A stretch of 64,000 nucleotides of DNA from Heliopora coerulea (lineage: Eukaryota; Cnidaria; Anthozoa; Scleralcyonacea; Helioporidae): assembly GCA_030142905.1 (NCBI GenBank), contig JASJOG010000571.1, forward strand, positions 44,945-108,944. The letters run 5' to 3'. The notes below the pieces were generated by a model. The model ran no database searches. It was not told where the DNA came from and was given only the letters and a program-made list of their open reading frames with translations. The position numbers were made by a program, and so were the translations under genes. Of this stretch, positions 20,501 through 34,800 are shown piece by piece (positions within the stretch are counted from its first letter, which is position 1; every line of letters begins with the position of its first letter).

Positions 20501-23500
20501 AACGGCTTATCAATAAAAAAAGAAGCCAAAAGACTATTTTTTTTTCTAATACCGTAGAAGAAACACGACTGAACCAATGGGCTAAAAGTAAACCTTTGAT
20601 AGTGTAAACCGTTGTTATCTGTTAAATTTCTTAAGGTTCTGGAAACGAAGAGCATAAATTTTCTTTGCAAGACACTAACATAATTGCACAAAACATTTAC
20701 CACAGAATATACATCATATCGGCGAACACTAAAATTTGCAGAACACTAAGAAGTAATAAAAACTCGTACTCTTTTCTTAGAAGATATTGTTATTGTTCTT
20801 GCTTTCTATTTCTTCTCTCATCGAACTCTATGTAATCACCAATTGATGTTCGCCAAAAATTCATCATTTGAGAAGACTAAAGAATTACTGACAGAAATTA
20901 AATTGAATTAAGATTTCGTAGAGTATTTATCATACCTTCTTCAAGTTCACTAACGACGGAATAGACAACAGCCCGGGGGTTCTGTTCCGGGGCGATATTA
21001 ATGATCGGATGGTCTCCACCACTCACATATTGCAATTCGTCATCGTCCACGTCGTCTCCAATGGCAACCAGTATTATATCTACGTTGTTTTCATGCAGCT
21101 GATGCGAATGACGTCGAAGTTCATTGGCTTGGGATCCAGACTTGCCATTAGTAAACACAATGAGCACACGGCGAGAACTGGGGCGAGATTGGTTTTCAAA
21201 CATGAAACAAGCCAGATCCAGGGCGTGGTCTAACCCAGTTCCATCACCACTTCGCCGGATTAGATTTACGTGACGCTTAAGACGCACGTGATCACGATAC
21301 TGACCAATCCTTGCGCAAATTTTAGCACGTGGTCCGATTTCAATCACACCAAAGTGGGTATCACGTTTTTGGATGGAGTCCACAAAAGAGTTGATAAGTT
21401 CTTTTTCTTTTTCGAACATTTCTTCAGCCGTTGCACCAAATGAACCAAAAGCAAAAACGACGTCTAAGACCTCGTCTTGTTTTCCTGCAATGAACATACA
21501 CTAAGTAGGGGCGGACACTAGGGGGGGCGAGGGGGAGCGATCGTCCCCCCCAATAATTTCAGCTAAAGCTTCCATTTTGAAAAATGGAAGCACAAGGAAG
21601 TCTTCATTTTAAGAAAAGGAAACACAACGACAACAACGAACAATCAACATAACAGAACAAAATGGCATTGTTGAAAAACAAACAAGAAACAGTATTCTAA
21701 ATTTCTAATTTTCTGGGGGGAGCATGCCCCCAGACCCCCCTAGAAGGCTCGTGCCTTCGGCACTCGCCCCCCCAATATTTCCTGAAGTGTCCGCCACTGA
21801 AACTGAGTCTGCCAAAACTACAGAACTGCAAAACTACAAAACTACAGAAACACCAACTCTTTCCACAGAGAGATGTGTCAACTCTAGACACCTCCCCAGG
21901 GAGAAAGTAAGGGAGGTGGGGAGGTAGGTGGTGAAAAAGAGGTACAGACGGAGATAGGGAGAGAATCAGAGTGAGTTTGAGAGAGTATTTCCACACTTTT
22001 CTACGATTTGAGTTTTGGGGAAGCGAATATCGCCATTGCAAATCTCACCATGCAAACATCACCTTCATGATCTTCCAACGTTCACTCACCTCCAACGATC
22101 CATGCAGCATTATTGACAACACTATGCGGTTCTTCATACGGTTGAACTCTCAATAATGGTACCTCATCACTTGTCAATTGTTGTAGTTCGTCCTCATTTA
22201 TTTCATTGCCAACAGCAATAACTCGTACTTTGACACCACAGTCGTGAAGACTTTGAGCGTGTCTTTTCAGGTCATGCGAACGAGAGTTCGATTTTGCGTT
22301 AGTCAACACAAGAAGAACACGATTCGACCCAGGTCTTGCTTCGTTTTGGAATATCTGCACGGCTTGTTCTAAGGCTTTATCAAGACCTTTACCATCACCA
22401 CTTCTTGAAATTCCTTTAACAGAGGCTTTAAGTTTCCTAGAATCCTTTTCTGCTCCAAGTTTGGACTTTATGGTTGCTTTGTGGCCAAACTCGATCACTG
22501 CAAACTGAGCGTCGTTATCTTTAAGGTTCTCAATAAACGAAGCCGCCATCTCCTTCTCTTTGTCAAACACTTCGTTAGCGTCCCGACCAGCGGCACCCAA
22601 AGCGAATACAACATCAATCTTCTCCTTGGGTCTTCCGTCTACAGCTAAATGACATTAAAAAAATAAATAACACACTCACAGTAGTGAAGACAAACTTTCC
22701 CAGGAGCGCCATTTTTAAGAAAGTAAGCGTAAATACACGTTCTAGTTTCATATAGTCTCCAAATACCAAATTTAAGTCATTCATGTTTGCAGATTTCATC
22801 GCCAATTGTGGTAACTATTCATCCTGACTCACCTTCCCTGCCTTTTTGGTGAAACGAAACTGGAGAACCCAGGGAAAACCGACGACTGTTCGTAGAGAGT
22901 TGAGAAACCTTTACCTAAATGATGTCAGACATCTTATCCCAACTACGTAAGTAACATTAAAGCTTTTGACGTCTGTGCTGAGAGGCTACTGCTCTCACGA
23001 CTGACTTTCCGAAGCCGCAAACTAATCACATAATTCAAGCAACTTACCACCCAGTGGTTCTGGTTCAGTGCTTAGCACTCCAGTTGCCATTCCTTTTACT
23101 AAAGTGTGCACGTCATCATCAGGCTGCGTTCTCAACACCGGCTCACCATTCACTGAAAGGTCATTCAACTGTTGCTCACTGACGTCACTTCCTATAGCAA
23201 CTACAACTACTTTGACCCCAGACTCTTGTAAGTCTTTGGAGTGTTTCTGAAGATCGTGTGAGCGTGCTTTGGATTGAGCGTTGGTAAACACGACCAGAAC
23301 GCGTTTAGCTTTAGCACGAGCGCTACCATTAAAGACTACAGCTGCTTTCTGCAATGCTTTGTCAAGTCCTACTCCTTCGCCAATCCTTTTCACAGAATCA
23401 ACGAACTCTTTGAAGTCGTATTTTTCCTTGTACTCGTCAAAATTGGCTTGCAAAGTGGCATTTTCTGCATACTCTATCAGGGCGTACCGCACGTTTGCAG

Positions 23501-26500
23501 TTTCAATGGAGTTGACAAAGGCGTAGATCATATCTTTTTCCTTCTCAAACACCATTTCTGCTTCCGCACCACCAGATCCAAGGGCAAACATAATATCAAT
23601 CGGTTCACCAGTTATTTCTACGCATAAAGAAATGAATATTAGAATATGTGACAGTGACAGCATTGACTCTTTCCAAACGGTGGAAACTCTTCCCATTTAG
23701 CATTTAACTTAATGCCAGAGTATTTTATTTATCAGTGGTAGATCTTGTATAACAGGGTATAACAAAACCAGAAACTAAGTTCCGTCGATCGTCAATTTGT
23801 ATCACGTGATCACGAAAATAACTTCCCCCCCTGCGAGAAATTTAACTCTAGGTCAAAATGACATTTCATATGTTAAATTACACAGACCACTTCTCGCCCA
23901 CATCATTAAATTCCCACCATCAGAATTATGAATACAACAAACACAACCAATGCACTGCTGCAGCAAATGCACGAGTTGTGAAGTCAGCGGAATGATTGGC
24001 GCGGGGAAGGCTTGCCCTTGGAAAACATTACAATGACCCGGCCCTGCGAATGACCGTTGTAAGAGCGGAACCTTTCCGTTCTTCACCACAGCTATCTTTA
24101 TACTTTATCATTACCTGCACTAACGACATCATCAGATATGAGCTGTACAATTGAGGTACCATCTCCTGACACGTGAGAATAAACTACTTGTTCGTCGCTG
24201 GAGATCTCCTTTAACTGATGTTCATCCACTTGGTTTCCGATGGCAACAGCCACAATCTTCACACCACAGTCCTGTAACACTTTAGCGCAAGCTCTCAGTT
24301 CATAAACACCCACGTTTGCCTTTCCACTTGTGAAAACAATCAAGACTTTACGAGCTCCCCGCCGTCCTTGGTCAATGAGTAACTCATAAGATTTGGCCAA
24401 AGCCTTATCCAGACCCACTCCCTCTCCTTTCCGTTCGATAGATAAAACATGGGCCTTCAGTTCCTCTTTACGACTGAACTGTCCGAAAGTGGCCTGGATC
24501 CGAGCTTCAGAGCTGTAATCAATGACACCATAGCATGTGTCGTGCACTTTTAAGGACTCGACGAAAAGGTTTATCATTTCTTTCTCTTTCTTGAAAACGG
24601 CATCAGCATCTGGACCGGAAGCTCCGAAGGCAAATGCAATGTCCAGTGCATCTTGGGCTGCTTCTAAAACCAAACATAAATAAAATCATAATGATAAGGA
24701 ATAGCTGAGTCATCACTGAGTGTTTATTATGGAGCAAAAGACCTCTTGAAGACCCACAGGAGATCTGTTAAGAGGAAGGCTGCTTACAATACGACTCTTT
24801 TTTTGTTATCACAAAAGCGTAAATTCACCTTACAGTACAGGTCGGTGCATGTGATGGAGTGGGCTGTCATTTCTGTCGAAATACTCAAATACGGCTTTCA
24901 GACAATCAGCGAATAAGTTACCACAAATTTATGATAAAAATATATTTGACAAGAGCTGCTGGAAAGGATACGATGCTCTTGGAGTGACCCATGAGGGAAA
25001 ATCATCGCTAGCTTTGGTACCTAAATATGATTTTTTTTTTATATCATTCAAGACTAATTTCCTATCAACGTTTCATTTAAATATTCAAAGTTTGTTTTTA
25101 CCTGACTGGATATCGATTAGTTTAGCAATAGATTTTGCAGTGGCGTCACTCTCTTGATCTCGGTGTGCTAGAATGACTCCAGTGTTAGCTATTGCTTTTA
25201 GTTCTTCTTTACTGACATCATCTCCAATGCCAACAGCCACCACTTTCACGTCACTGCCATGCAAAGCCTGAGCTTGTTTGGCCAGTTCAACAATCGCAGC
25301 ACCAGATTTACCATTAGCAAACACCACCACAGCCTTTCTTACGCCTGGACGGCCAGTCTCTTTCAGTACCTTGTCGGTTTCATTTAACGCTTCGTCCAAA
25401 GCTCGACCTTCGCCAGTTCTCTCTTGTTTGTCAACACATTTCTTGAAATCGTCTTTATCTTGGAACTGGCCCAGTTTAGCACGCACACTGCAGTTATCAT
25501 CATAGTTCACTATGGCCATTTGAGCGTCGTTGGTCTTCAGGGAATCTACAAATGAATTGATGACTTCTTTCTGTTTTTCAAATGCTGCATCTCCATCATG
25601 CCCAGAGGCACCCATAACAAAGGTCAGATCTACCAGTTCTTTGGAAGGAGCTAGAAGAAAACAAAAGATTGATAAAAAATGCGCATACACCGGTAAGAAA
25701 TCTCCATCATATTTCCACGAAAACATCATTTCCCTTTTACACGATGCGCGTAAAAAGATGTGCCATTTGTTCCACTTTATATGACACAATTTTCTTCACA
25801 CTTATCGGAATTTTGGGAAATTTTGCTCGACGTTTTGGGTTTACTTCTAATCACGGGGGTTGTCGCTTCATTACATTGCGAGGTCCCTGCTTCTTGCACT
25901 CGATGTAAACTTGGCATGAACTTTGACATGGCTTCGAAATGACCTGTACATCGGACACAATTTCGGAACTACAAAATCCACCACAAACAACAGCTTGGAG
26001 AGTTTTGACTACATATGTAATTTGACTAGGTATAAAACTTCGTCATTTCAGAACATGTGGGTTGGGAACGATTTACGAAAAGTACTTGTTTTTATTTAAG
26101 AGCACAGACTTTTTGATGATAACGTTTGCTAATTGTTTGTTATCGACGGTGGATTAAAAACATTCAAGTTTACATGCAAACTCATCCTTCTACAACGCAA
26201 AAATATTGCTTCAGACTGTTATATTCCTCGTTATGCTTAATAGAATTTTATTTGGAATCTCAATGATATTTCACTGCCGAATGGGGTTAATTACGGCGTT
26301 TGATTTAAGGTGGGCAACACTTTCAAATACAGGTTATTTAACTCGGTCGTTCGTAGGTGGTCTGATGGTCAGTTCATGTCAATTTACTTTTAGTTCATAC
26401 CTTCGCTCACTTCGTTTGCCAGAAGGTGACCGAGTGGAGCAGCTTCGTCATAAGGTTGAGCTAAGATAACTTTGTCTTTATTGGTTGCTATGATGTTCAA

Positions 26501-28789
26501 TTCTTCATCGTCCACGTCATCACCAATACCAACAGCAATAATCTTAACACCAGCATCTTGTAATGGCTTCGCTTCGTTCGTGAGCTCAGCGAGGCGAGCA
26601 CTTGATTTTCCATTTGCAAAGATCACTAAAGCTTTCCTTGCATCACTTCGGCCGCTTTCCAAAAGCAATTCCCGCGCTTTCTCTAAGGCTTTATCGATAG
26701 CTCGTCCCTCGCCACTCCTTGGAATTGTACTGATGTATTGGTTCAATCTCTCTTTATTTCTGAAGTCTCCCAGTCTTGCCATTATGTGTGCCTTGGTTTC
26801 TCCGTATTCAATGACGCCATAGTACGTATCGGCCACTTCAATGGTTTCTAGGAAACCGCTGACCATATCCTTCTCTTTCTCGAAAACCTCGTCAGCATTA
26901 GGACCGCAGGCACCAAATGTGAATACGACATCCATTGGTTGTTCTAGATACACGAGACATTGCATATTGAGAACGTCTTCAAACAAGAATGTTTAAAATG
27001 AGAAGAACTGAAAGGTGCAACAAAACCGCGAAATATATAATTAAGAATCTTACTGTCACGTGGTCTGACATAGATAAAGAATAACGGCACAAACAATGTA
27101 CATTCACTGAAATCCTCGACAGCATTTCATGGGTTAGAGATTCAGAAATCAGTGTTCTGTGACATTACATTGACGAGCCTCTGACTATCTGTACTGCGCA
27201 AACTCATGCAATCATTTACCAAAACGGACAATTACTGGATCATGAGACATTGTGGAACGAGGTTTCCAAACGCTAAAATTACAGCCAAATACCAATAAAT
27301 TATCGTTTGCCTCCTTCTGTTTTCACCTCCTGTGCATGCATCATCTCGATCTCTAAACCTCCTCTACGTGCTTCCCTCCTCTCTTTCCACCTTCGTGCGT
27401 GTACCCATTGTCCCCTTACACTTCCGCAAGAATCGTCCTGCATGTTCACCCTCCACGTTCATCTTCCGTGTCCATCCTCCAAGCTTGCGTCCTCTCTCCT
27501 GTTTCCCCTCCTACGTATGCACCACACCTCTTTCAATCTCATGTGCATGTTCGAACTCCTTCGCTCCCCCGCTAGCTCCCCTATCCTTGTGCTAGTTTCT
27601 CCCTACTTCCTCAACATAACTCCGTGAAAACTCCACAAAAGTTTACCTTGTTCATCCGCTGTCTTCATGCCTGTCGTCGTGGCGGCACCCTGACGATATC
27701 TTTCTTGCTCATCCTCGCTCATTATTCTCGCTCGTTCTGGATGAGTAATGGGCACCTTGGGGAAGTACATCATTATCATTAAATTTTAAAAAGAATATTT
27801 GATAAAAAATAACCACAACCTTACAATAAACACCATGGCCCCTATCCTTGATTCTCGCAACACACCATGTTCACAGTCTAACAAACAAAACTAGTCTAGG
27901 TTACCTCGTCATGCGGCATTCTTTCTTCGAAGACAGACCCTTCTCCATATTGTGGTCTCCTTCGATCACTGTAGCGGTCAGACCACCTTCTAGTCAACGT
28001 TCCACGAGGTAAACTGTTGTAGGCTCCTTGGCGGAGTTGATACAACGTTCGATCACTGTACCGAAACCTGGAATTAAGCCTCGGGAGAGTGCCACCTTTC
28101 GGAGAGTCTGGCTCACGCAGCCTATTGACAAAAAGATAAATTAACTGTGATGTGAAGAGAAAGTTTCAACATTAATCGGTAAACCCAAAGTCGCCCAAGC
28201 TCTAGGAAGTGAGCTGGATACAAGTTATAATGAGCTAATATCAGAGCACATACACACTGCTCCTTCCAGTTAAACATTGTCTCCATCAACAAACCAGCAT
28301 GAAATTATTGGAAAAATAATAATTATTTTTTTTGATAGTTGATAACTGAAACCAGAATGTTAAATTATGGAGGCGGTTGCACATGATGACCGGCTTTCAG
28401 AGAAACTGTTCGGGACATTTCCTTTCGGCTGGACATTCTGTTTTTCGTATGTGTGCTTTTTTTTTACAACAAAACTTGGCTTGTATAAAGAATCAATGCG
28501 TTTCAAAATGGAGGTCTTACACGTAAAGGCTTCCACGTTACAATAAAACAGAAAATGCGTGGCAGGCTATGAAGTAATGAAAGTTAAAAATTATAAACAA
28601 CTAATTCATAACATATACACTTATAATTCATCAAATAGTTTCTTTGTGAGATAAAAAGGACATAGTTTATCCTCAATGACAAATTCAAAAACGAAAACGA
28701 CGTTCATAAAAAGGTTTCAGACGTTTCGATCGAATCTGCCTACGCAGCGATCCACTTTTTGATAATTTACGCCAATCAAAATGAGTCGA

Positions 28790-28821
<32 letters not shown>

Positions 28822-31800
28822 TATAATAATAATAACAACAATTGTTTAAAGGTGTGTTATCAATTCAATATTGTTACTTGTATTGTTTACCTGTAGAATG
28901 TGTGGTGCTCTACCACAGACTTGTAAAGTTCTTTAGTGGCACGATCATTTGGAGTTTTAAAAACCACTGTACTCATAAATGACTGGTACTAAAGTTTGAG
29001 AGATAGAGAAACAAGAACGATATTAGCATAGGTCGCTTATCCTTGTTCAACTGGTTAAGCCTTCTTTAAATTTAATAACATACGACACATTTTCAACAGT
29101 CACATTCAGCGTTTTTATTTATTTTTTTAGTAATTATTAGGATACATTTGGAAAATACTGTACCTGAAGATACGTTTAATAAACAAAGAGTAATGCTTTG
29201 ACGGATATAAAACACAACGCAACAACCAAGTGTTCTGGACCTAATAATGCACTTACACCAAGTTTTTTACATGTTTTGAAATCAAAGCACTTTACGCATT
29301 CATTGACAAAGTTGGAAAATGAATGTTGTCTAAGTAAAACAAAACTAACATGAAGTTTATCCACAAACAACAACAGTTTCTTTATCCTGTGTAGAGACAC
29401 CGCGGGCATGATTTACTTGGTGTTTTCGTCAATTACTAATGAGTTTGCAAAGTTGTAGAAAATACTTTAAATAAGATTAATTGGTCACTAACTAGGAAAG
29501 GCGTCCCCACAAGAAAACTAGAAATGATGTTCAGAGTTCTCATAGCCATGACAACGAAATAGATGTAATTGTTTATTTATCATACTTATTTTTCACGTGC
29601 TTTATCAATTGTCACATGCGTAGAAATAAACTGCAATTGCACTTACAAACACCTAACTGAAACGACCTCATAGGAAGATTTTCTCATTATCAACTAGTAT
29701 GTCCTGGAACAGACATCCAAACATTTTAATGAGGAAATGCCATGTTTTAAACGTTAGGCAATTTGAAAAGGCACATTGTATCATACAGTATTTCATTTCA
29801 ATATCTGCTTCTTTTGATGTAAATATAATTCTATGAATATTCAGGATCGTTTGTAAACTTTTGTTTGTAGTGAAATGCAATTCTCTGATGCCTTGTTACT
29901 TGCACCTGCCCCTTCAAACCGAAAGGCTGTCCATTATTATAACATGTACCGTTTCTTTTGTAGTGTGAACATTAAGAAACCTGTTTGTCTGAGACAACTG
30001 TGACTGTTATTTGATGAATGCACAAGTAAGATCGTCGAGGCAATCTCACCTCACCAGGCTTTGTCTTCACAAAGAAATTCCTCCCTTTGTACTTCACTTC
30101 ATCAATCTTTTGCCTAAACAAACATAGAAATGACGATTCAAAGATGTTTTAGCATACGTACAGGCCACTGGAAAACCTCTTGCTTACAAAGAACAAGCAC
30201 AACAACAACAACAACTACAAAAACAACTACAAAAACACCAACAATTACAACAACAAAAACAGCAACTACAAACACAACAACTACTAGTATTACTACAGCC
30301 ACTATGAGAACAAGGACATGTACAACAACACATATAGTGCCAGCAAGAATGGCAGCCATGAAAAACAGTACCTTAATATCTTATTGGCAAGCTCACAAAG
30401 TTTGACAAGATAACTTACCAAGGAAATTTATTTATTCGAATTTGATCCTTGTAGATTGCTATCCCAACAAATGAGACTCCAACATGAATGTCCGTTCCAT
30501 CTACATCCTACAAGATGAAGTTCTGTTGTTTTTCTGTTCTTTTTTTTTTTCTTTTCAAAAATTGACAATCATAACAGTGAATGAGACACAGCAATGACAG
30601 TGATAATTACTGGCTGTCTAGCCAGCCAATAAATGCATGGTCTGTAGAAAACCAGATATCAGGTCTGTTAAAAGAATTCCAGTGATCCTTGATGATCACA
30701 TGCTGGTTCCAAAGTGTATCAGTGCTGACTGATCAGCAGTTTCACAACATCATCATCTTGCTGTCGTATACTGCATTATACCATTTGAACCTAAATTAGA
30801 ATGTCCTAGACTGTTCTGTTAGAGCTATTGCTCTGTTGGACCTGTTGTTACTGACTGCAATAGTTCTGAGGAGGACAAACGTATCTTAGTTTGATACTTT
30901 GGTTTGTAAGTACTGTATCTGTTTGATTTGACAGATCCACATAGATATGAACTTGGCAGAACTATTGCAGCATGTAAGAACAGAGCATAAAACAAATTGA
31001 GGGCTTGAGTACACAACAAAACAAGAGAACGATCACAACATTTTCACTTACAAAAGATGCATTAGAGTAAGAGTCAAGACAGACTAAGTTGTTCGGTGTG
31101 ATGGACGAAGCTGAATGAATATCTGAGCCCAATATAACATCATTGCTATACATCATGCATCGCTCATACATTAACACTGATACACTCTGTGGCCACCATG
31201 TTGCTATCAAGAGCTGTTGTAATTTTCTATACAGATCTGATATCAAACCTGAAGTAGAGTACATGTTTCTATGCATGTAATGTGCAAATTTGCCTTCAGT
31301 AAATTTACTGTGCCTACACCAGACTATTCTATCTGTCAAGAACTATCTTGAGTAGGTTAAAGGCTGTAGTGCTAAAATCTACAGTAACTAATTCATCCAT
31401 TTAAAATCATACTCTGTCTAACTTCAGACAATTTTACTTCTCAGAGAGAGAATTATGGACAGTTTGCATTGGGTCTTAAAGGGTACATTAGACCAGCTAC
31501 ATGAGCTAATCACTCATATCTATGAGCAATATGCAATAAGCTCTTTGAAAGAGTTTTACAGGAAATCTTTAATATCTGTTTTATCTTTCAATTGACTGTG
31601 TAAACAACTAATGTGAAGATGAAGAGCATGAAACCCAAATACAGTTGAAGTTTAAAACTATTTTTGTACTATTTGCATGTACATTGATACCCTCCAGCCT
31701 CTTCTGGTATACCCACGTACACACATAACCTGAAGGTCCAGCAATAATGTTTGCTCACTCTGTTATGGAATTCTTTGCCTCAGGATATTTGATCTTGGAG

Positions 31801-34800
31801 TGAATTAACAGAGTTCAAACACAAACTCAAGACTCATCTTTTCAGGAAGGCTTTTCAGTAAACTAGTATCTATATTCAGTGTTATAAAATTTAATTATAT
31901 GTAAAATGATAACATATTGTAAGTTTTCCATCTTTTACATTTATACATTAAAACTTACCCAACTTGTTTCACTGGTTGTAAACCACTATTGGAGAGTGAT
32001 CAAAATGACACTATATAAATAAAGTATTATTAGTATGCACTTACTCTAGCTTCATGAAGGTCCACACCATACAATGCCAGCTTTCTTGCATATTCCAAGT
32101 ACTGAAGATCAGCTTCCTGTGGAGTAAGCCCCCTAATTACAATACAGCATATGCAACAGAATTGAAGAAATCAATGAGAAATGTATGGAAATTTATATGC
32201 ATGAAATAAAGTTCTTAAACTTTGGAGTATAATATTTACTGTAATAAATTGACAATCACTCACTTGTGCTGCTTGTGTAGGTCCTTGATCTTTTCAATTA
32301 GTTCTGGAGACTGGAGAAAAGAATTTAAGAAAGAATTTAAAAAGAACTTAAGATTATCATGTTTCCCTTGTTATAAACAGCAACTGGTAAATCATGTATA
32401 ATTGTAATTAAAGAATTGGCAATGTGGGTTTACATATGCACACTTGGTGTAAAAAGTAATTTCAAACGTGGTAATGTATATGGGTGAGTATTTCTTGTGC
32501 CATTTAATTTCTAACTTTTCTATATAATTTTTGTTTTAATTTAATAGCCAACCTGGTCTGGTGCAAACATCAGTCCATCAAGATAGTTCCTTCTGTGTTG
32601 AACAGGATCATAATCTCCAAACTCAGCTAGTAAAAATGTGTTTAAAAATTTAAAAAATTAAAGCCACTTTATGTAAGCTCCTTGTACATTTTACAGAAAA
32701 TATATTTCACCAAGTTATCTTGGCCTAAACTTATTCAACTTAAACGTGAACATTTTTATGAAAAATGCAAGGGATATGATGGCATTTTAATATACCAGCA
32801 ATGCAATGAATCACCATACATTTTCGCTAATACCCTTACTTTCCACCCATTTTCACACACCCAGTTATCAGAACAGTCATTTTACCATAAAGCTAGTACT
32901 TACATTGAATGACATATGATCCAAGTAATGCTTGTGCAGAAAATGAGCAAGGTAAACTACACAAAATAAATAAATGATTAAATAAAATGAAATCTTCTTA
33001 CCCTATAACTTCTGTTATTCAAAGTTTTTTACTGTACTGGAGATAATCCTGGTGTTTCTATTACTTACCTTCCTGTGGCAATCTCCTCTCGAAGCTGAAG
33101 AGCCATGAGATACCTGAGGTTAAAAACAATCATCAATTACCTGCATATGGAGTGAAATCATTACTGAATTCATGCAAGGCTGGGTAAAATTTATATGAAG
33201 TGGGACAAAATGAAACAAAAAAACTGTATGAGGATTACTTAAATAGTTGTGATTGGACAGTGGTTACGAATTAGACCTCTAACCAGCAATTCTAACTAAT
33301 CTCAGTAATATTAGTAAGTTTTCTAATATCTGTTACAAACTCTGCAGAGTAAGCTTTGAATAAAAAAAGAGATACTTGTAATAATTTCTAACATAGCCAT
33401 TAGATATATGGTATAAAGTATAATGGTCAAAAACTGACAAAAAATAGCATGTTTCCTACAAGTCATTTCTTTACTTTACATCCAACAATGCAGAGATTTT
33501 GACGTGAGCTTAAAAATGCACCATAATCGAATTGAGCATAAGGTTTGTACTTTCTGCTATCAAATTGGTGGTATAATGGTGATTTTGGATTCAAATGTAA
33601 TTTAAATGACCTTGATGAATGTCTACATAGCACCCGTGATACTTTACATGACCAGCACAGATTGAGAAGACAAACAAAAAAAATCACGTTAGAGCCACAA
33701 GTGCTGTACCTATACAAATGAGTGAATTAACTTTGAAATTGATAAAATTGTTAATTGAATGAATGAATTGCTTTGCTCACATTGTACCCAATACCTAAGC
33801 ATTTTTGGGTACTTTTAATTAAGACTTTTCCCTATATGTTTATATGAACCTATGTACTTCATAATGGCCCTTTTTTACATTTCTCTGGATAACACCAGGC
33901 AATTCTACTCATCAAGCAAAGACATCTTTATAACCTTGTGAGTTAAGAGGTTAACATAACCTGTCAACAAATCAGATTTTCATTGAAAAGTAAAAACAAA
34001 CCATGTCCAAACTCCTTACCTTGTATAGTCATCCTTCAGTTCCTCTGGACGAGGCTCAAAAAACTTCACAGCAAACTCAAAATTTGCCTCACAACCTGGA
34101 CAACCAAGAAAACGAATGGTATTGGTATTAGTGGAACAGGACATGCAGTTAAAGATCTATCCTCAAGTACTTTTGATTTAAAAATTGTCTGGCTAATAAA
34201 ATATAAATAACAGCCTTCAGCAGTAACAAGTCAAATGTATGATCCTTTCTTTTATGGTAGCAGTTATCTGCTTTCATAACTTAGCTACAAGGTTAAGAAG
34301 GCCAGGAAGATCTATCTAATGTGATAAACTACCATGACAGGGGAACAAAACAACTACGTTTTGAGCAATATAAGCATTTTGCCAAAAGGAAATGTGATGT
34401 GAAAGAAAAGCAGGAAAGCTTATAGAATACATAAAATGAAATATATTCCTATAAAGAAAGTCATCTTGAAAACTGATTTGAGTTAAAAATCAAGAAACAG
34501 AATCTAAACAGTCAAATGAATTGTTAAGGTGATCATTAAAGTGACATCAAATTTTCTATAAGTAGGATTTAACAAGATTTTCACCAATGCCGACAAGGTG
34601 AAAATCTACTTAAATCCTGCTTAATGAAAATTTGATGTCACCTTAACAAACCTGTCAAACTCATTGTTATTTATAGCAGGAAAAAAGTACTGTATTCTAT
34701 CTCAAACAAAGACAAAATTCCCAATTTATCTTGCAGCAATGCCATCTATGACATTACCTGTCCAGGCTGTAATAAAATGTACATAGGGAAAACAGATTGC

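Noticed and set aside
23022..23696. vWA exon 4 ORF extended upstream to an ATG with a signal-peptide-like stretch (SLSHILIFISLCVEI)
   Set aside because: The hydrophobic part is the translated polypyrimidine tract of the intron; a consensus acceptor lies just before the domain and all eight sister exons use the same junction. The similar extension of vWA exon 2 (from 25789) was rejected for the same reason.
17564..26943. Interpretation of the vWA exons as an independent gene or tandem gene array nested in a 4.1 intron
   Set aside because: No unit has its own convincing start, stop or signal peptide; all are flanked by splice sites in matching phase with the 4.1 exons on both sides. It remains the main alternative and is testable by cDNA.
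27307..27627. ORFs of 87 and 106 aa in the pyrimidine-rich tract
   Set aside because: Low-complexity composition; no similarity to a known protein and located in a 4.1 intron.
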